A stretch of 64,000 nucleotides of DNA from Halichondria panicea (taxonomy: Eukaryota > Porifera > Demospongiae > Suberitida > Halichondriidae): the NCBI RefSeq assembly GCF_963675165.1, contig NC_087383.1, positions 969,399-1,033,398 on the forward strand. The letters are read 5' to 3'. The position numbers and the translations under genes were made by a program. The first letter of the stretch is position 1. Every line of letters begins with the position of its first letter. The notes under the pieces are model-generated. The model searched no databases. It saw nothing but the letters and a program-made list of their open reading frames with translations, and was not told where the DNA came from. Below, in pieces: positions 48,192 to 58,979 of this stretch.

Positions 48192-49213
48192 ATGGCTAAA
48201 TTCAGTGGAGGTTACGATTACGATTTTGTAGATCAGCCCCCCAAATCTTTGGAGTGTTCAATATGCCTTTTGACGCTACGAGACTCCATGGTCATCAGTT
48301 GCTGTGGTAACCACTTTTGTGACCCTTGCATTGGTCGAATCAAGAGTAACAGAAAGCCTTGTCCTCTCTGCAATTCTCCAGACTTCATGACACTTCTCCA
48401 CAAGGGTGTGGCCCGAGAGGTGAATGCCCTGAGGGTGTATTGTCCCAAGAAGGCCCAGGGCTGTGACTGGCAAGGGGAGCTAGGACAAGTGGACCACCAC
48501 CTCAACCCCACGGCTAACTCTATAGGGGGATGTGGCTTTGTCATGATTGAGTGCAAGTATAAGTGCAGGGAAAAGTTCGAGCGACGAGCGATTGCTTCTC
48601 ATGAGGCTGACAATTGTGCTAATCGACCAATGAAGTGCAGGTGGCTTTTCTTGCTAGAAAATTAGAAATGCTAGCTACCGAGAATAGAGAAATTAAGAAT
48701 AAAGTGACAGCACTTGAGGCTGAAAATACGTTATTGAAACAGCAAATGGAAGCTAGACCGCTACCACCAGTACCTCCGTTCTACTTTACCATGTACAACT
48801 ATCGGCAATACAAGAAAGACAACTGTACAATAATGAGCCCACCATTTTATTCTCATCCTAAAGGCTACAAAATGAGCTTACAAATATACCCGAACGAATC
48901 CAACACTGGAACGAATACTCACATGTCAGTGTATGCTTTCATAATGAGAGGGGAATTTGATGATACGCTTCAGTGGCCATTCACAGGAAGAGTCACCGTA
49001 GATATATACAGCTACAAGTTAAAGAAATGGACTCAAATACAAGTATTCAATTTCAAGGAATACCCTATTGAGAGGGGATATGACGGTGTCATAAGCGATG
49101 GTAGTGGGTATCATCTATTTTTTCCACAAGACCAAGTTGAAACAGAGTACATGTTCAAGAATGGAAGTTATACATTTGTTTGCTTTCGAGTAAATCGTGT
49201 GGAATTAGTTTGA
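48192..49213 (+). pseudogene. RING-TRAF-MATH copy D (single frameshift)
   Basis: It is nearly identical to the intact copy G. It opens MAKFSGGYDYDFVDQ with full RING (CSIC, CCGNHFCDPC, CPLC) and zinc fingers. At about 48631 it has CCAATGAAGTG where G has CCAATGGAAGT; this one-base loss ends the frame at 48665 after 157 codons. The coiled coil and MATH domain remain open in the second frame (from 48635). A truncated RING-zinc-finger product without MATH could be made. The lesion is unique to D and so is younger than the block duplication. A sequencing error in this gapped region is possible. Confidence 0.8.
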
Positions 49214-49370
49214 ATGTGTATATTTAATTATATATGAACTGCCATAAAACAATTGTTACTCACAATAATCCGGCGTGTGGGGTAGGTATTATTTACAAAA
49301 AGTTTTACGTTCGTAGTACGATTACTCGGGTAAGTGTGGTGCGCATGAGCACTAACAATGGATACCAGGC

Positions 49371-50010
49371 CCTTTTTCGACTTAGCGTTCAATTAGAGAA
49401 CAAACGACCTGGGAACGAGGCTATACAATGTAAAACTTATCAGTCGCCGAATTTATGACCACAATATTATACAAGCTGCTTGATCATCTATTAGATGTAC
49501 ATAAGGTGTTTGTTTGCATGTGAGGTACAGGTATTGGTACGTATTGCCTAAGGGCAAGTGGTATAAAGCCGGGTCATGTGATCACACGGACTAACCCTCA
49601 TCACCATACTTGAGCTTTGGCCAGTCTGTGAGTGTGTGATGGATGTGGCCGAGGGATAGGTGAAGGTGGACAGGGAGAGACTACCCGAGAGGAAGGCGGA
49701 GCTTTGTGGCTTCCTCATACGATTGGACTGGATTATCACAAAGTCCTTCTGAAACGGCATACTCAGACTGTGTGTGTGTGTGGGGGGGGGGTCATGTGAT
49801 GTGAAGTCAAATAAAGACATTTCACGAGAAGAGCCGATGGAGGTAATATAATTTCTCATTAAAAAATCTTCTAAACGAAGTTGCTCAGTAATTCGCCATA
49901 ACATATTTTCTTTGGCTAAGTAACTCGGAAGGCTGTCTTGAAGGAAGCCAGTCCAGCATTACCAAGGAATCACTCTTATTGTGTAATCACTTCGATCATG
50001 TATTCCCTAA
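49371..50010. pseudogene. Module relics after copy D
   Basis: A foldback of the AGCCTCG..CAGGCC family at about 49371-49424; the MPFQKDFVIIQSN-type segment at about 49770-49650 (minus), here extended through FTYPSATSITHS; and a short oxidase exon 1 relic at about 50005-49920 (GGAAGGCTGTCTTGAAGG, then GTGTAATCACTTCGATCATG). All match 62121-62760 in block 2. Confidence 0.6.
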
Positions 50011-50530
50011 GGCCACTCCAAGTGACACTCTGGTTTCTGGTCCTGAAGTTTTTCTAATTGCATGCAGGCGGGCGGCTTTTCTCATCATGTCATTATCAAT
50101 TTCACCTTATGAATCTCATTATTTTGCAAATGAATATCATTATCACACTATTTTGTGGCACATGGACCATTCTGCGCATGCGTAGTAGATAAAAATCCAA
50201 TAATGAGATAGAAATCCAAGAATAAAATCTAATGCGGGGGGTGGACCAGAAACCAGAGTATCACTTTGAGTGGCCTAATGGGAATTCAGCTAGACTCTGC
50301 GGCTGATACATGAGACTAGCTTAGAAAGGGCGGCTGATTTATGAGACACAAACCATCAGATTCACTGCCCACTTTATACAAACCACTTCCCGTGACCCAA
50401 AGTAGGGCTTGGGTTATTTATTCATGGGGCTCCAGGAGCTGGTGGTTGGGTGTCGGGAAACTGGCATCTGCCATCAGAGCGCTAATTTATCTGGAGTTCT
50501 GTAACTCTCAGTATGCACTGCTCGGTGTAG

Positions 50531-50684
50531 TGTACTTTATGCTGCCCTCGAAAGCAGTACTTATGCTACCTTAAAAAGTAGTACTTATGCTGCCCTAAAA
50601 AGCAGTACTTATGCTACCCTAAAAAGTAGTACTTATGCTGCCTTCGAAAAGCAGTACTTATGCTACCCTAAAAAGTAGTACTTA
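50531..50684 (+). repeat. Minisatellite of about 24 bp units (AGTACTTATGCTRCC)
   Basis: About six units alternate AGCAGTACTTATGCTACC and AGTAGTACTTATGCTGCC, separated by CTAAAA or TTCGAAA. It lies just right of the end of block 1 and has no counterpart after block 2. Confidence 0.8.
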
Positions 50685-51148
50685 ATCCCTAAGCAGTTTC
50701 TGGCTAGACTGCTTTTTTTTAACGTTGGCACTGATTTGGCAGTATATAATTCAGTATATAGGCTTTTATGATCTGCATGCTTGCCACTGTTTCGGCTTAT
50801 AATTATAATTGAGAGTGACGTTTTAATATTATGTATACATAAGCATAAGCACATGTAGTAAAAGTCAACATCATGCACGTACACAATATTTAATGTTATA
50901 GTCTAAGTAGTCACTAGCGAGTGTGGAAGGTACTGGTCGCCATGGCAAATCTTATTCAAACTGCACATAGTTATGTTCCGCCATGCAATCTCTTGTATAG
51001 TATGGTCACTCAGAGAACTGATCTTTCGCCTCCTCGTCTGAGCAGCTAGCTATCTAAGCTTGTTGAGAACCCTCTTTAGTTTACCTAAGAGAGAGAGAGA
51101 AAGAGAGGTCACGGTAAACAATGTAGGAGAAGCGTGTGATTATATAAC

Positions 51149-52530
51149 TAGTGTTCAAGCTGGCGCTGTGCTAATGCCTCTCGCCATGTTTTTGCTTTCG
51201 CTCTAAAGTATTAGAGTGTTATTAGTTTCTATAATGAATTTTATATTAAAGTTAGCTTATCTATATAAAGTCACTGAGAAGAAATGACTTATTTACATGC
51301 ATCTATTGTTGTTATTTATTGTATTATGTAGCTTACCAGGACCTCAAGAAAGAAGAAAATTGATTCTTCCAGGATCTGTAGTTCAGTGTATATAATATCT
51401 AAGAAGAAAAGACCTGTGTACATGCATATTGTTATCTATATTGTTATATGGTAGTGTTTTGTGGTTTACCAGGCCCTCAAGACAAAAATGATTCTGCCAG
51501 GAGGATCTGGATCTGGATCTTGGATATTATTTTCTCACACGTGGGGAATGAGCGCGCATGCGCATTACATCCATAGGAATAATTAAAGGGTGTGTCCCAA
51601 AGAGATCAATTTCACAAATGGCTACTGCTAGCTAGCTAGCTGTTTTAACAGATATTTTCTGAGTATTGTAGCTAACAAAAAGCTAGCGCTTTAGTGCAAG
51701 GCTAACTCATATGTTGAATAGAAAGTTTGTGCGGACAGATGATGCTATGAAAGATTCTGAAGAGACTGCAACAGCCTTCAATGTGAGTCAAACTAGCCAT
51801 AACTCGAGAAAGAAGCTTTAGTTTGCTAATCCACGAATCAAAATCCAAGAGAACGTGGCTAGAAGCCTATAGAAGCTGTTAGTTTTCGTCGCATTGTAAC
51901 CGTTGAGCAGTTATAGCTGGAATACACACACACACAGCAGGGGCGTAGCCAGACTTTTGACACAGGGGTTTCTTTCGAAAAACCAGCGGCGCGGTAGCGC
52001 CGGGAAATTTTAGCCACGCCCACTTCCGGTGCCACACCTTCTTGATTGGGGCACACCTACTGGTTACACCTACTGCTCATTGTTTGTAATGACTTTTTTA
52101 CATGTTTGTGAGAAGCTAGCTAGACTGTCTAGCTAGTCTAGCTAGCTATAGACATTCTAAAAGGCAGGTGTCAATTGTGTATTGCTAGTCTAGCTGAGCA
52201 CCATTACATTGTTTCATGTGGCTGAGATTGTTCTAAACTTGTCCTTCCTGAATATCGAATAAAGTTGTGAGTCTGAGAATACTGAAGCATGCAGGATTGA
52301 TACTAGAACTTAAGTCTTGGTCTTCTTTGTTTGAGGTAGATAGCTAGCTAGCTGAGACAAAGCTAGCCAAAGTGAAACGATTCACAGTGCTACATGATTT
52401 TGCAGCCACGTGCATGAAAAGATGGGCAGGGCTGCTTGATTTCAATTATTGGGGAGCCCTGCCCAATTTTCTCAGCAGCTCCTGGGGGGGTTTCTGGGCA
52501 ACCAGGAAACAATGGTAGCTACGCCCCTGC

Positions 52531-52569
<39 letters not shown>

Positions 52570-52622
52570 CACACACAGTCAGCTTTACCGTATCCCTCGT
52601 GCGGCTACGCCTCGAGGCATAA
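51149..52622 (-). mobile_element. ~800-bp interspersed repeat, inverted copy, split by a hAT-type element
   Basis: Read on minus this matches 60060-60876: the terminus GCCTCGAGGCGTAGCCGCAC then GGATACGGTAAAGC (52622-52582), the CA-rich stretch, then the unique body (51935-51149) to CTTGAACACTAGTTATA. The element at 51938-52529 interrupts it. No ORF is shared by all copies, so the class is unclear; it has no obvious matching TIR at both ends. Confidence 0.7.
51938..52529. mobile_element. hAT-type non-autonomous transposon
   Basis: It begins CAGGGGCGTAGCCAGACTTT and ends GGTAGCTACGCCCCTG, so CAGGGGCGTAGC is an exact terminal inverted repeat, the form known for hAT elements. It is 592 bp with no transposase. 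The flanks are CA-rich (ACACACAG left, CACAGACA right), so an 8-bp target duplication cannot be proven, but the related copy at 60.1 kb lacks the insert. Confidence 0.8.
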
Positions 52623-52880
52623 AAATGATTATTTGTACCAGGATGTGCTCTGACACAGGAATATCCATTGTAACTCTCGATATGCGATATAGGGTAAATC
52701 CCATGGGCCTTCCAGGGTGTATATACATTCATATAGGGTACATGGAAACTACCATTGACAAAAAATTATGGAAAGCACAAATTTAAAATGTGCTGATGTT
52801 ATAATAATTATAGTACTATAAGCAGTATTTTGGACACAGAAGTTAGCAGTCCATTCAAGAGAGAGAAACTGGCATATCAG

Positions 52881-53481
52881 AAATTATTGGGGCGAGCAAA
52901 GCGAGTCCCTACCTAGTCTTCAACGTTGCAATTTTGTCTGTATGTATGTATGTATCCATACGTCATGGACCGGCACAATGATTTGCTTTTGGGACTCATG
53001 ATCCTTGCCGACTTCCACCGTTGCAATTTTGTCTGTATGTATCCATACGTCATGGACCGGCACAATGGTTTACTTTTGGGACTCATGATCTTACCGACTT
53101 CCACGTGGATTCAAGCTGAAATCAAACAAAAAAGATGAATCGAGAGCTAAAGTTATCATAAGCACACCAGGTGGAAACTATCTTACATTGGACGTATTTG
53201 GCCAAAATGTAGCAGCAATTGCTGAAATAGATGAAGCCGAAGTCACTGCTGACAACCTAATCTCTGCACAGCCCTTCTCATGTTCTTATAATGGTACTGT
53301 CATGAACTCAGTTACGCGACCTTGATAACTACCAGTGCGAATGTAAAATGCTTCTACTACGTATACTAAATTAATAACCTTGAATTTAAATACAACATAT
53401 TTCTTTTAATTCGTAAAACAAGCATGTTTTCTTACGCTCGCCCCACAATGTTCAACATTCTCCTAGTATTATTATTTTTAA
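52881..53481. mobile_element. Foldback element with GGGGCGAGC ends
   Basis: The left end ATTGGGGCGAGC and right end GCTCGCCCCACAAT are inverted. It contains a direct repeat (GTTGCAATTTTGTCTGTATG then ATCCATACGTCATGGACCGG, twice, about 52925-53100). Block 1 lacks it at the matching point (CATATCAG at 40640). ATCAG occurs on both sides (52876-52880 and 53482-53486), consistent with a 4-5 bp target duplication. Confidence 0.7.
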
Positions 53482-53532
53482 ATCAGTGGAGGTATAGCTA
53501 TATATATAGAGACGAGGGTATGCAGTCCTCAC

Positions 53533-54109
53533 CTGTTGTCGCTGCCGTCCCCACAGGTTGCTATGAAACTGGAGGAGCCGAGGAACAGAAAGTCACTGAG
53601 GTGCTTCATACCAGAGTATAGAGAGTGGTAGGGCTTGCGGGCAGCTGTGTGTATCCCTTGCCATAGCGACAGCTTGCCACTGTTGTCAGTCACTCCATAC
53701 TGTGGGGGTGGTACATGAGAGCATGAATTAAATTAGCAGAGGAGGGATACTTCTACAATTAAGCCACAAATAATATGCACCCAAAAGCCTAATGTGAATC
53801 CTAATTATAAGAGGACATTCTTAATACATTTCCTATATATAGCTGAATATTGAATAGGAAATGTATGCCCTCTTATAATATGAACAAGAGGGCATACATT
53901 TCCTAGCTAGGAAGATATAGGCAACAAAAGCTCCAGTTTTACAGTGCACACTAAAATGAGTGATTGAAATTCATTCACTTTGTTTCCCTCTGGAGTGAAT
54001 CGTATCATGGTGACGCTGGCCCCAGAGCCCGGGAGAATCTGGGTGGAGACTGGCCGAGGGTTACCAAATTCCCACATCACCACGGAGCCATCCATACAGC
54101 CAGTCAGAT
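53533..54109 (-). pseudogene. DMXL exons a and b only (module E)
   Basis: Exons 54109-53979 (131 nt) and 53699-53533 (167 nt) have the same lengths and splice sites as 41243-41113 and 40840-40674 and remain open (MDGSVVMWEFGNPRP, GKLSLWQ, SSSFIATCGDG). The remaining three exons are absent because the duplication began in the following intron. It cannot end in its normal C-terminus. Confidence 0.75.
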
Positions 54110-54320
54110 CTGAGCAGATGTGGGGGGATATAACAATGTGTGCCATGGTAATGTTATTGTGGTATAACTAAAGAGGAGATATGTCATGAATGTAGTTAAG
54201 CCTAAGGACACGTAGATTTGGTTTGAGAAAATTTAAGGGCTGTCATTACTATAAAAGACAAACAAATAATGTGTTAGGTAAGCTTGCATGTATTTGCTGA
54301 TATAATATAGCTACCAATAA

Positions 54321-54612
54321 CAAGTTATAGTTGTGACACATGCACGAGTGCCACATGGGATATATTGGCTCAGTAGTGACTTAGGCCCGAGGGCCGCAGG
54401 CCTCGAGGGCAAGTGCACTACTGAGCCAATATATCCAATGTGCGCATGAGTGAGCTGTGTAACAACTGATTTGTTGCATTCCTTGTGCATTCCTTTCCAT
54501 GTACACATCACTCCTTTTATAGGACAACTAGTTTCAACTACTTGTGGTGGCTGTGGAATGCACCAGACGCAGATATTGGCACAGTGTTTCCTTTGATCTG
54601 CCCACTCAAAAT
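54321..54612. mobile_element. Insertion of about 292 bp upstream of copy E
   Basis: Absent from the matching place before copy B (CTACCAATAAACAATGCTTG at about 41443-41463). It holds a long hairpin: GGGATATATTGGCTCAGTAG and its complement CTACTGAGCCAATATATCC at about 54357-54437. AACAA-like sequence lies at both borders. Confidence 0.65.
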
Positions 54613-54646
54613 GCAACAATGCTTGTTTCTACAGCTGGCTGGAGAA

Positions 54647-55698
54647 ATGGCTAAATTCAGTGAGGTTATGATAATGATTTTGTAGATCAGCCCCCAAAAA
54701 CTTTGGAGTGTTCGATATGCCTGTTGACGCTACGAGACCCCATGGTCATCAGTTGCTGTGGTAACCACTATTGTGAAGCTTGCATTGGTCGAATCACTAA
54801 CAACAGAAATCCTTGTCCTCTCTGCAATTCTCCAGACTTCACGACACTTCTCCACAAGGGTGTGGCCCGAGAGGTGAATGCCCTGAGGGTGTATTGTCCT
54901 AAGAAGGCCCAAGGCTGTGACTGGCAAGGGGAGCTAGGACAAGTGGACCGCCACCTCAACCCCACGGCTAACTCTAGCGGATGTGGCTTTGTCATGGTTG
55001 AGTGCAAGTACAAGTGCGGAGGATTGTTCGAACGACGAGTGATTGCTTCTCATGAGGCTGACAATTCTGCTAAGCGACCAATCGAAGTGAAGATGGCCTT
55101 TCTTGCTAGAAGATTAGAAATGCTAGCTACAGAGAATAAGAATGAAGTTGAAGCTAAAGTTACAGCACTCAAAACACAACTCCAAGCTGAAGTTACAACA
55201 CTTCACAAAGAAGTTATCGCATTAAAAGCCGAAAACACATTATTAAAAGCAAATAGAAGCTCGATCATCACTACAATTACCTCCTTTCTACTTTACCGTG
55301 CTTAACTATGAGCAGAGCAAGAAGAACAACCACATAATATTGAGCCCACCATTTTATACGCATCCTAAAGGGTACAAAATGTGCTTACAAATATACCCAA
55401 ACGGATTCTGGTCTGGACAGAATACACACTTGGCATTGTTTATTAACATAATGAGGGGGGAGTTCGATGACACGCTTCAGTGGCCATTCACAGGAAGAGT
55501 CACCATAGATATGGACAACAAGTTTAAGCAATGGACTCAAATAATAGTGGTCAACTTCAAGGATTATCCAACAAGTGGTAACTATACAGGTATTATCAAG
55601 TTCTTCGACACGACCAAGTTGCAGCAGAGTACATGATCGAGAATGGAATTCGTCACAGTCATGTCCATTTTCAAGTAAATCGTGTGGAACTAGTTTAA
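54647..55698 (+). pseudogene. RING-TRAF-MATH copy E (broken)
   Basis: It shares with copy B the one-base loss after the ATG (AGTGAGGTT), so that lesion predates the block duplication. It lacks B's TAA in the MATH domain (GGATTCTGG here). It has its own two-base loss in the coiled coil (ATTAAAAGCAAATAG for ATTGAAACAGCAAATAG, about 55245), which ends the frame at 55305, and a deletion near 55570. RING, zinc fingers and most of MATH are recognisable across frames. Confidence 0.85.
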
Positions 55699-56179
55699 AC
55701 GTGTGTATTTAGAAGTACTAAATGTGAATTTCTTATTACAATTGACTCACAATAAGCCAGCGTGGGGTGAGGGGGGCCATTCTCCGCACTCCAACCACGT
55801 TCCTCCTCCATGCAACAGGCTCACCTATATGGGGCTACTGTGCACCCTTACATGGGCCACACCCATTAACTGCAAGGGAAACTCATATCAACAACACTGG
55901 AAGCACATGGTTGTAACTAGTGTAACAATCTTATCACTCACTACAATTAATGAAAGCTGCTAGCTATAATTATATTTAGCAACAGCAATAATGGTCACAT
56001 GTTACTCCATATACTGTTGGGGTGAGGAGTATGAACCATTAGCTGGTATAGGAACTCAAATGCCATTTATTATTATTATAATCGTACATTTTTGGGTACA
56101 GTGAAACAAATTAACTGTTAAAAATTAACCTATATCAGTAGCACAAAAATGGACCAATCCAATAAAGGTTTAATAAGCG

Positions 56180-56300
56180 AAACACTATGTTTCCCTCTGA
56201 AGTGAATCGGACGCTGGGCCCAGAGCCCGGGGGAATCTGGGTGGAGACTGGCCGAGAGTTACCAAACACCCACATCACCACGGAGCCATCCATATATACA
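56180..56300 (-). pseudogene. DMXL exon relic (module F)
   Basis: Same relic as 43010-43150, with the same indels, in the same position before the TRAF copy. Confidence 0.65.
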
Positions 56301-56664
56301 GCTAATCAGATCTAAGCAGGTGCATGTGGGGGGATATAACACTATTGTTCAGATATATGATTATGGTTATGTTGCTAAGAGATGAAGGAGAATGAACAAT
56401 GAATCTGTTAAAGACACACCCAGTTTAAAAAAAAAATAACAGCAAGACACCAGTTAGGAGGTAAGCATAAGTGTTCAACGCTTGTGTTTGTGTAGCCTCG
56501 GTCCCAGGCCGATAGAACGAAGTTATCTAGTTGGTGGCCTAGCTAGAGACAACTCGGCTGGGAACAAGGCTAGTGTTTGTGGTATACAGTCACATTGCTA
56601 TAACACAACTGATGACATAATTATAGCTACAAAATGTTTGTTTCTAATACAGCCGGCTCGAAAA

Positions 56665-57654
56665 ATGGCTACATGTACATTCAGTGGAGGTTACGATTAT
56701 GATTTTGTAGATCAACTCCCCAAATCTTTGAAGTGTTCGATATGTCTGTTGACTCTACGAGACCCCATGGTCATCAGTTGCTGTGGTAACCACTTTTGTG
56801 ACCCTTGCATTGGTCGAACCAAGAGTAACAGAAAACCTTGTCCTCTCTGCAATTCTCCAGACTTCACGACACTTCTCCACAAGGGTGTGGCCCGAGAGGT
56901 GAACGCCCTGAGGGTGTATTGTCCCAAGAAGGCCCAAGGCTGTGACTGGCAAGGGGAGCTAGGACAAGTGGACCACCACCTCAACCCCACGGCTAACTCT
57001 AGGGGGTGTGGCTTTGTCATGGTTGAGTGCAAGTACAAGTGCGGGGGATTGTTCGAACGACGAATGATTGCTTCTCATGAGGTTGACGATTGTGCTAAAC
57101 GACCAATCGAAGTGAAGATGGCTAGAAAATTAGAGATGCTAGCTACAGAAGTTACGACACTCAAAGCTGAGAACACGTCACTGAAACAGCAAATGGAAGC
57201 TCGACCACTACCACCAGTACCTCCGTTCTACTATACCCTAAATAATTATCAGCAGTGTAAGGAGGAAAACCGTACAAAAACGAGCCCACCATTCTATTCT
57301 AATCCTAAAGGCTACAAAATGCGCTTAGAGATACACCCAAACGGATTCGGGACTGGACAGAATACACACTTGTCATTGTTTGTATTCATAATGAGAGGGG
57401 AGTTCGATGACATGCTTCAGTGGCCATTCACAGGAAGAGTCACCATAGATATGTACAGCAACAAGTCAAAGCAGTGGACTCAACTGCAAGTGGTTGATTT
57501 CAAGGATAATCCAGTTGAGAGGAAATGTGATCGTTCAACGAGTGGTGGTAATGGGTATCACATCACACAAGACAAAATTACAGAGTACGTGATCAAAGAA
57601 GAAACTCATCATACTCGTGTCTGTTTTCGAGTAAATCGTGTGGAACTAGTTTAA
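56665..57654 (+). CDS. RING-TRAF-MATH protein, copy F (intact)
   Basis: 329 aa from the ATG at 56665 (MATCTFSGGYDYDFVDQ), partner of copy C. The same domain order holds: RING (CSIC, CCGNHFCDPC, CPLC), TRAF zinc fingers (GCDWQGEL, CGFVMVECKYKCGGLFERR), short coiled coil, MATH (SPPFYSNPKGYKMRLEIHPN, LQWPFTGRVTIDMYSNKSKQ). The frame upstream to 56482 crosses a foldback repeat and an acceptor and is not coding. An intact frame after duplication suggests function is kept, though time may have been too short for decay. Confidence 0.86.
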   Translation: MATCTFSGGYDYDFVDQLPKSLKCSICLLTLRDPMVISCCGNHFCDPCIGRTKSNRKPCPLCNSPDFTTLLHKGVAREVNALRVYCPKKAQGCDWQGELGQVDHHLNPTANSRGCGFVMVECKYKCGGLFERRMIASHEVDDCAKRPIEVKMARKLEMLATEVTTLKAENTSLKQQMEARPLPPVPPFYYTLNNYQQCKEENRTKTSPPFYSNPKGYKMRLEIHPNGFGTGQNTHLSLFVFIMRGEFDDMLQWPFTGRVTIDMYSNKSKQWTQLQVVDFKDNPVERKCDRSTSGGNGYHITQDKITEYVIKEETHHTRVCFRVNRVELV

Positions 57655-57869
57655 ATGTTGTGTATTTACTGCCGTAGACTTGATATAATTGCCTCACAAT
57701 AAGCCAGAGTGGGGTGGGGGGCCATTCTCTGCACTCCAACCACGTTCCTCCTCATCAACTGCAGGGGACATGCGTACAAATTACATGTATATAATAATAT
57801 CACCTACATACTCTATACTGTAACAGTGAATCTTAATTGTTGCTCACTACAACCATAGATCATAGAGTA

Positions 57870-58425
57870 TAGAAAATAGAGGGATGGGTGAAGGTGGACA
57901 GGGAGAGATCTAGACGACCCGAGAGGAAGGCAGAGCTTTGTGGCTTCCTCACACGATTGGACTGGATCATCACAAAGTTCTCCTTCTGAAACGGCATGCT
58001 CAGACTGTGTGTGTGCATGCATAGATACATTTGTACTGTAATTTATAGTATCTATGGGTGTATGTGTGTGGGCGGGGGGATCATGGTTTGAAGTCAATAA
58101 CGACATTGCATGAAAAGGACCATGTGATGGAGGTAATATAATTTCTCATTAAAAATCTCCTAAAAGAAGATGTTTAGTAATTCGCCATAACATATTTTTT
58201 GGTTATAACTTCTTGGCTTCAAGTATAGCGTGGGAGGCTGTCTTGAAGCTATAGTCCAGCATCACCCAGAAATCGCTGCGTAATCACTTCAGGATTGATT
58301 TTGTGGATTTTTCTCTTGTGCTTTGCTCAACTGAGAAAAAATACGTTAGCTGTAAGAGTGCTCTTTGTAGCTGGGAGCCAGCATGAGCTAGTGATCTCAG
58401 ATCTCAACCATGCATTTTCGCCATA
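57870..58425 (-). pseudogene. Module relics after copy F
   Basis: The MPFQKENFVMIQSN-type segment (about 57990-57870) and the oxidase exon 1 relic (about 58425-58220), matching 44735-45275 with few differences. Confidence 0.65.
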
Positions 58426-58979
58426 GCCATGTGAATTTCAGCTTCCAATTGTAGATTGCTTGCCGTTGGACTGAGCAATTTCAGACTGCAACTAAATATA
58501 TATATGGGCGCAGCTGCAGGCTGCTTAAACAGGGCTGGTAACAATGGTATAATACAGTAACCACTGTCAAGGAATTCTTACAAGTATATATTTCATCTCT
58601 AGTGTATATAAAGATAAAAACGGTACATAAAGCCTTTTACAGTGGTGACATGCACTTCAACTACAGTCTCATCAACAGCTAGTGCGCATGTGCATATGCA
58701 GCCGTCCCTTTACTGCATGTGGTGGTAATTAGAGGGCAACTTGAATTGATAAAAACACTGAGCTGTCTGAAGACTAATAACCATGCATGTAACCATGCTT
58801 AGGGGACAGAACTAGCAAGACCAACAAGTCTTGTTGATTGCCATTTATAAGAAGCTAGACAATGCAACTTGAACATTTTGTAGAGAAATGTACAGTTTGA
58901 ATCCAAACTCACTCAGAGGCACAGAACGTAAAATACAAACACACACAATCATAACACTACAGTTTGACATTTCACACTA

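Larger units (their letters stand above)
40566..50376 (+). repeat. Segmental duplication, block 1 (copies B, C, D)
   Basis: Collinear and nearly identical to 52812-63107 at all sites I compared: DMXL exons a and b, three TRAF copies, spacer relics and the final CAGATTCACTGC. The right border is sharp, at CACTGC followed by CCACTTTATA here and TAGCCTTGAC in block 2. The left border lies near the shared AAGCAGTATTTTGGA. Differences are point changes and transposon insertions. Confidence 0.85.
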
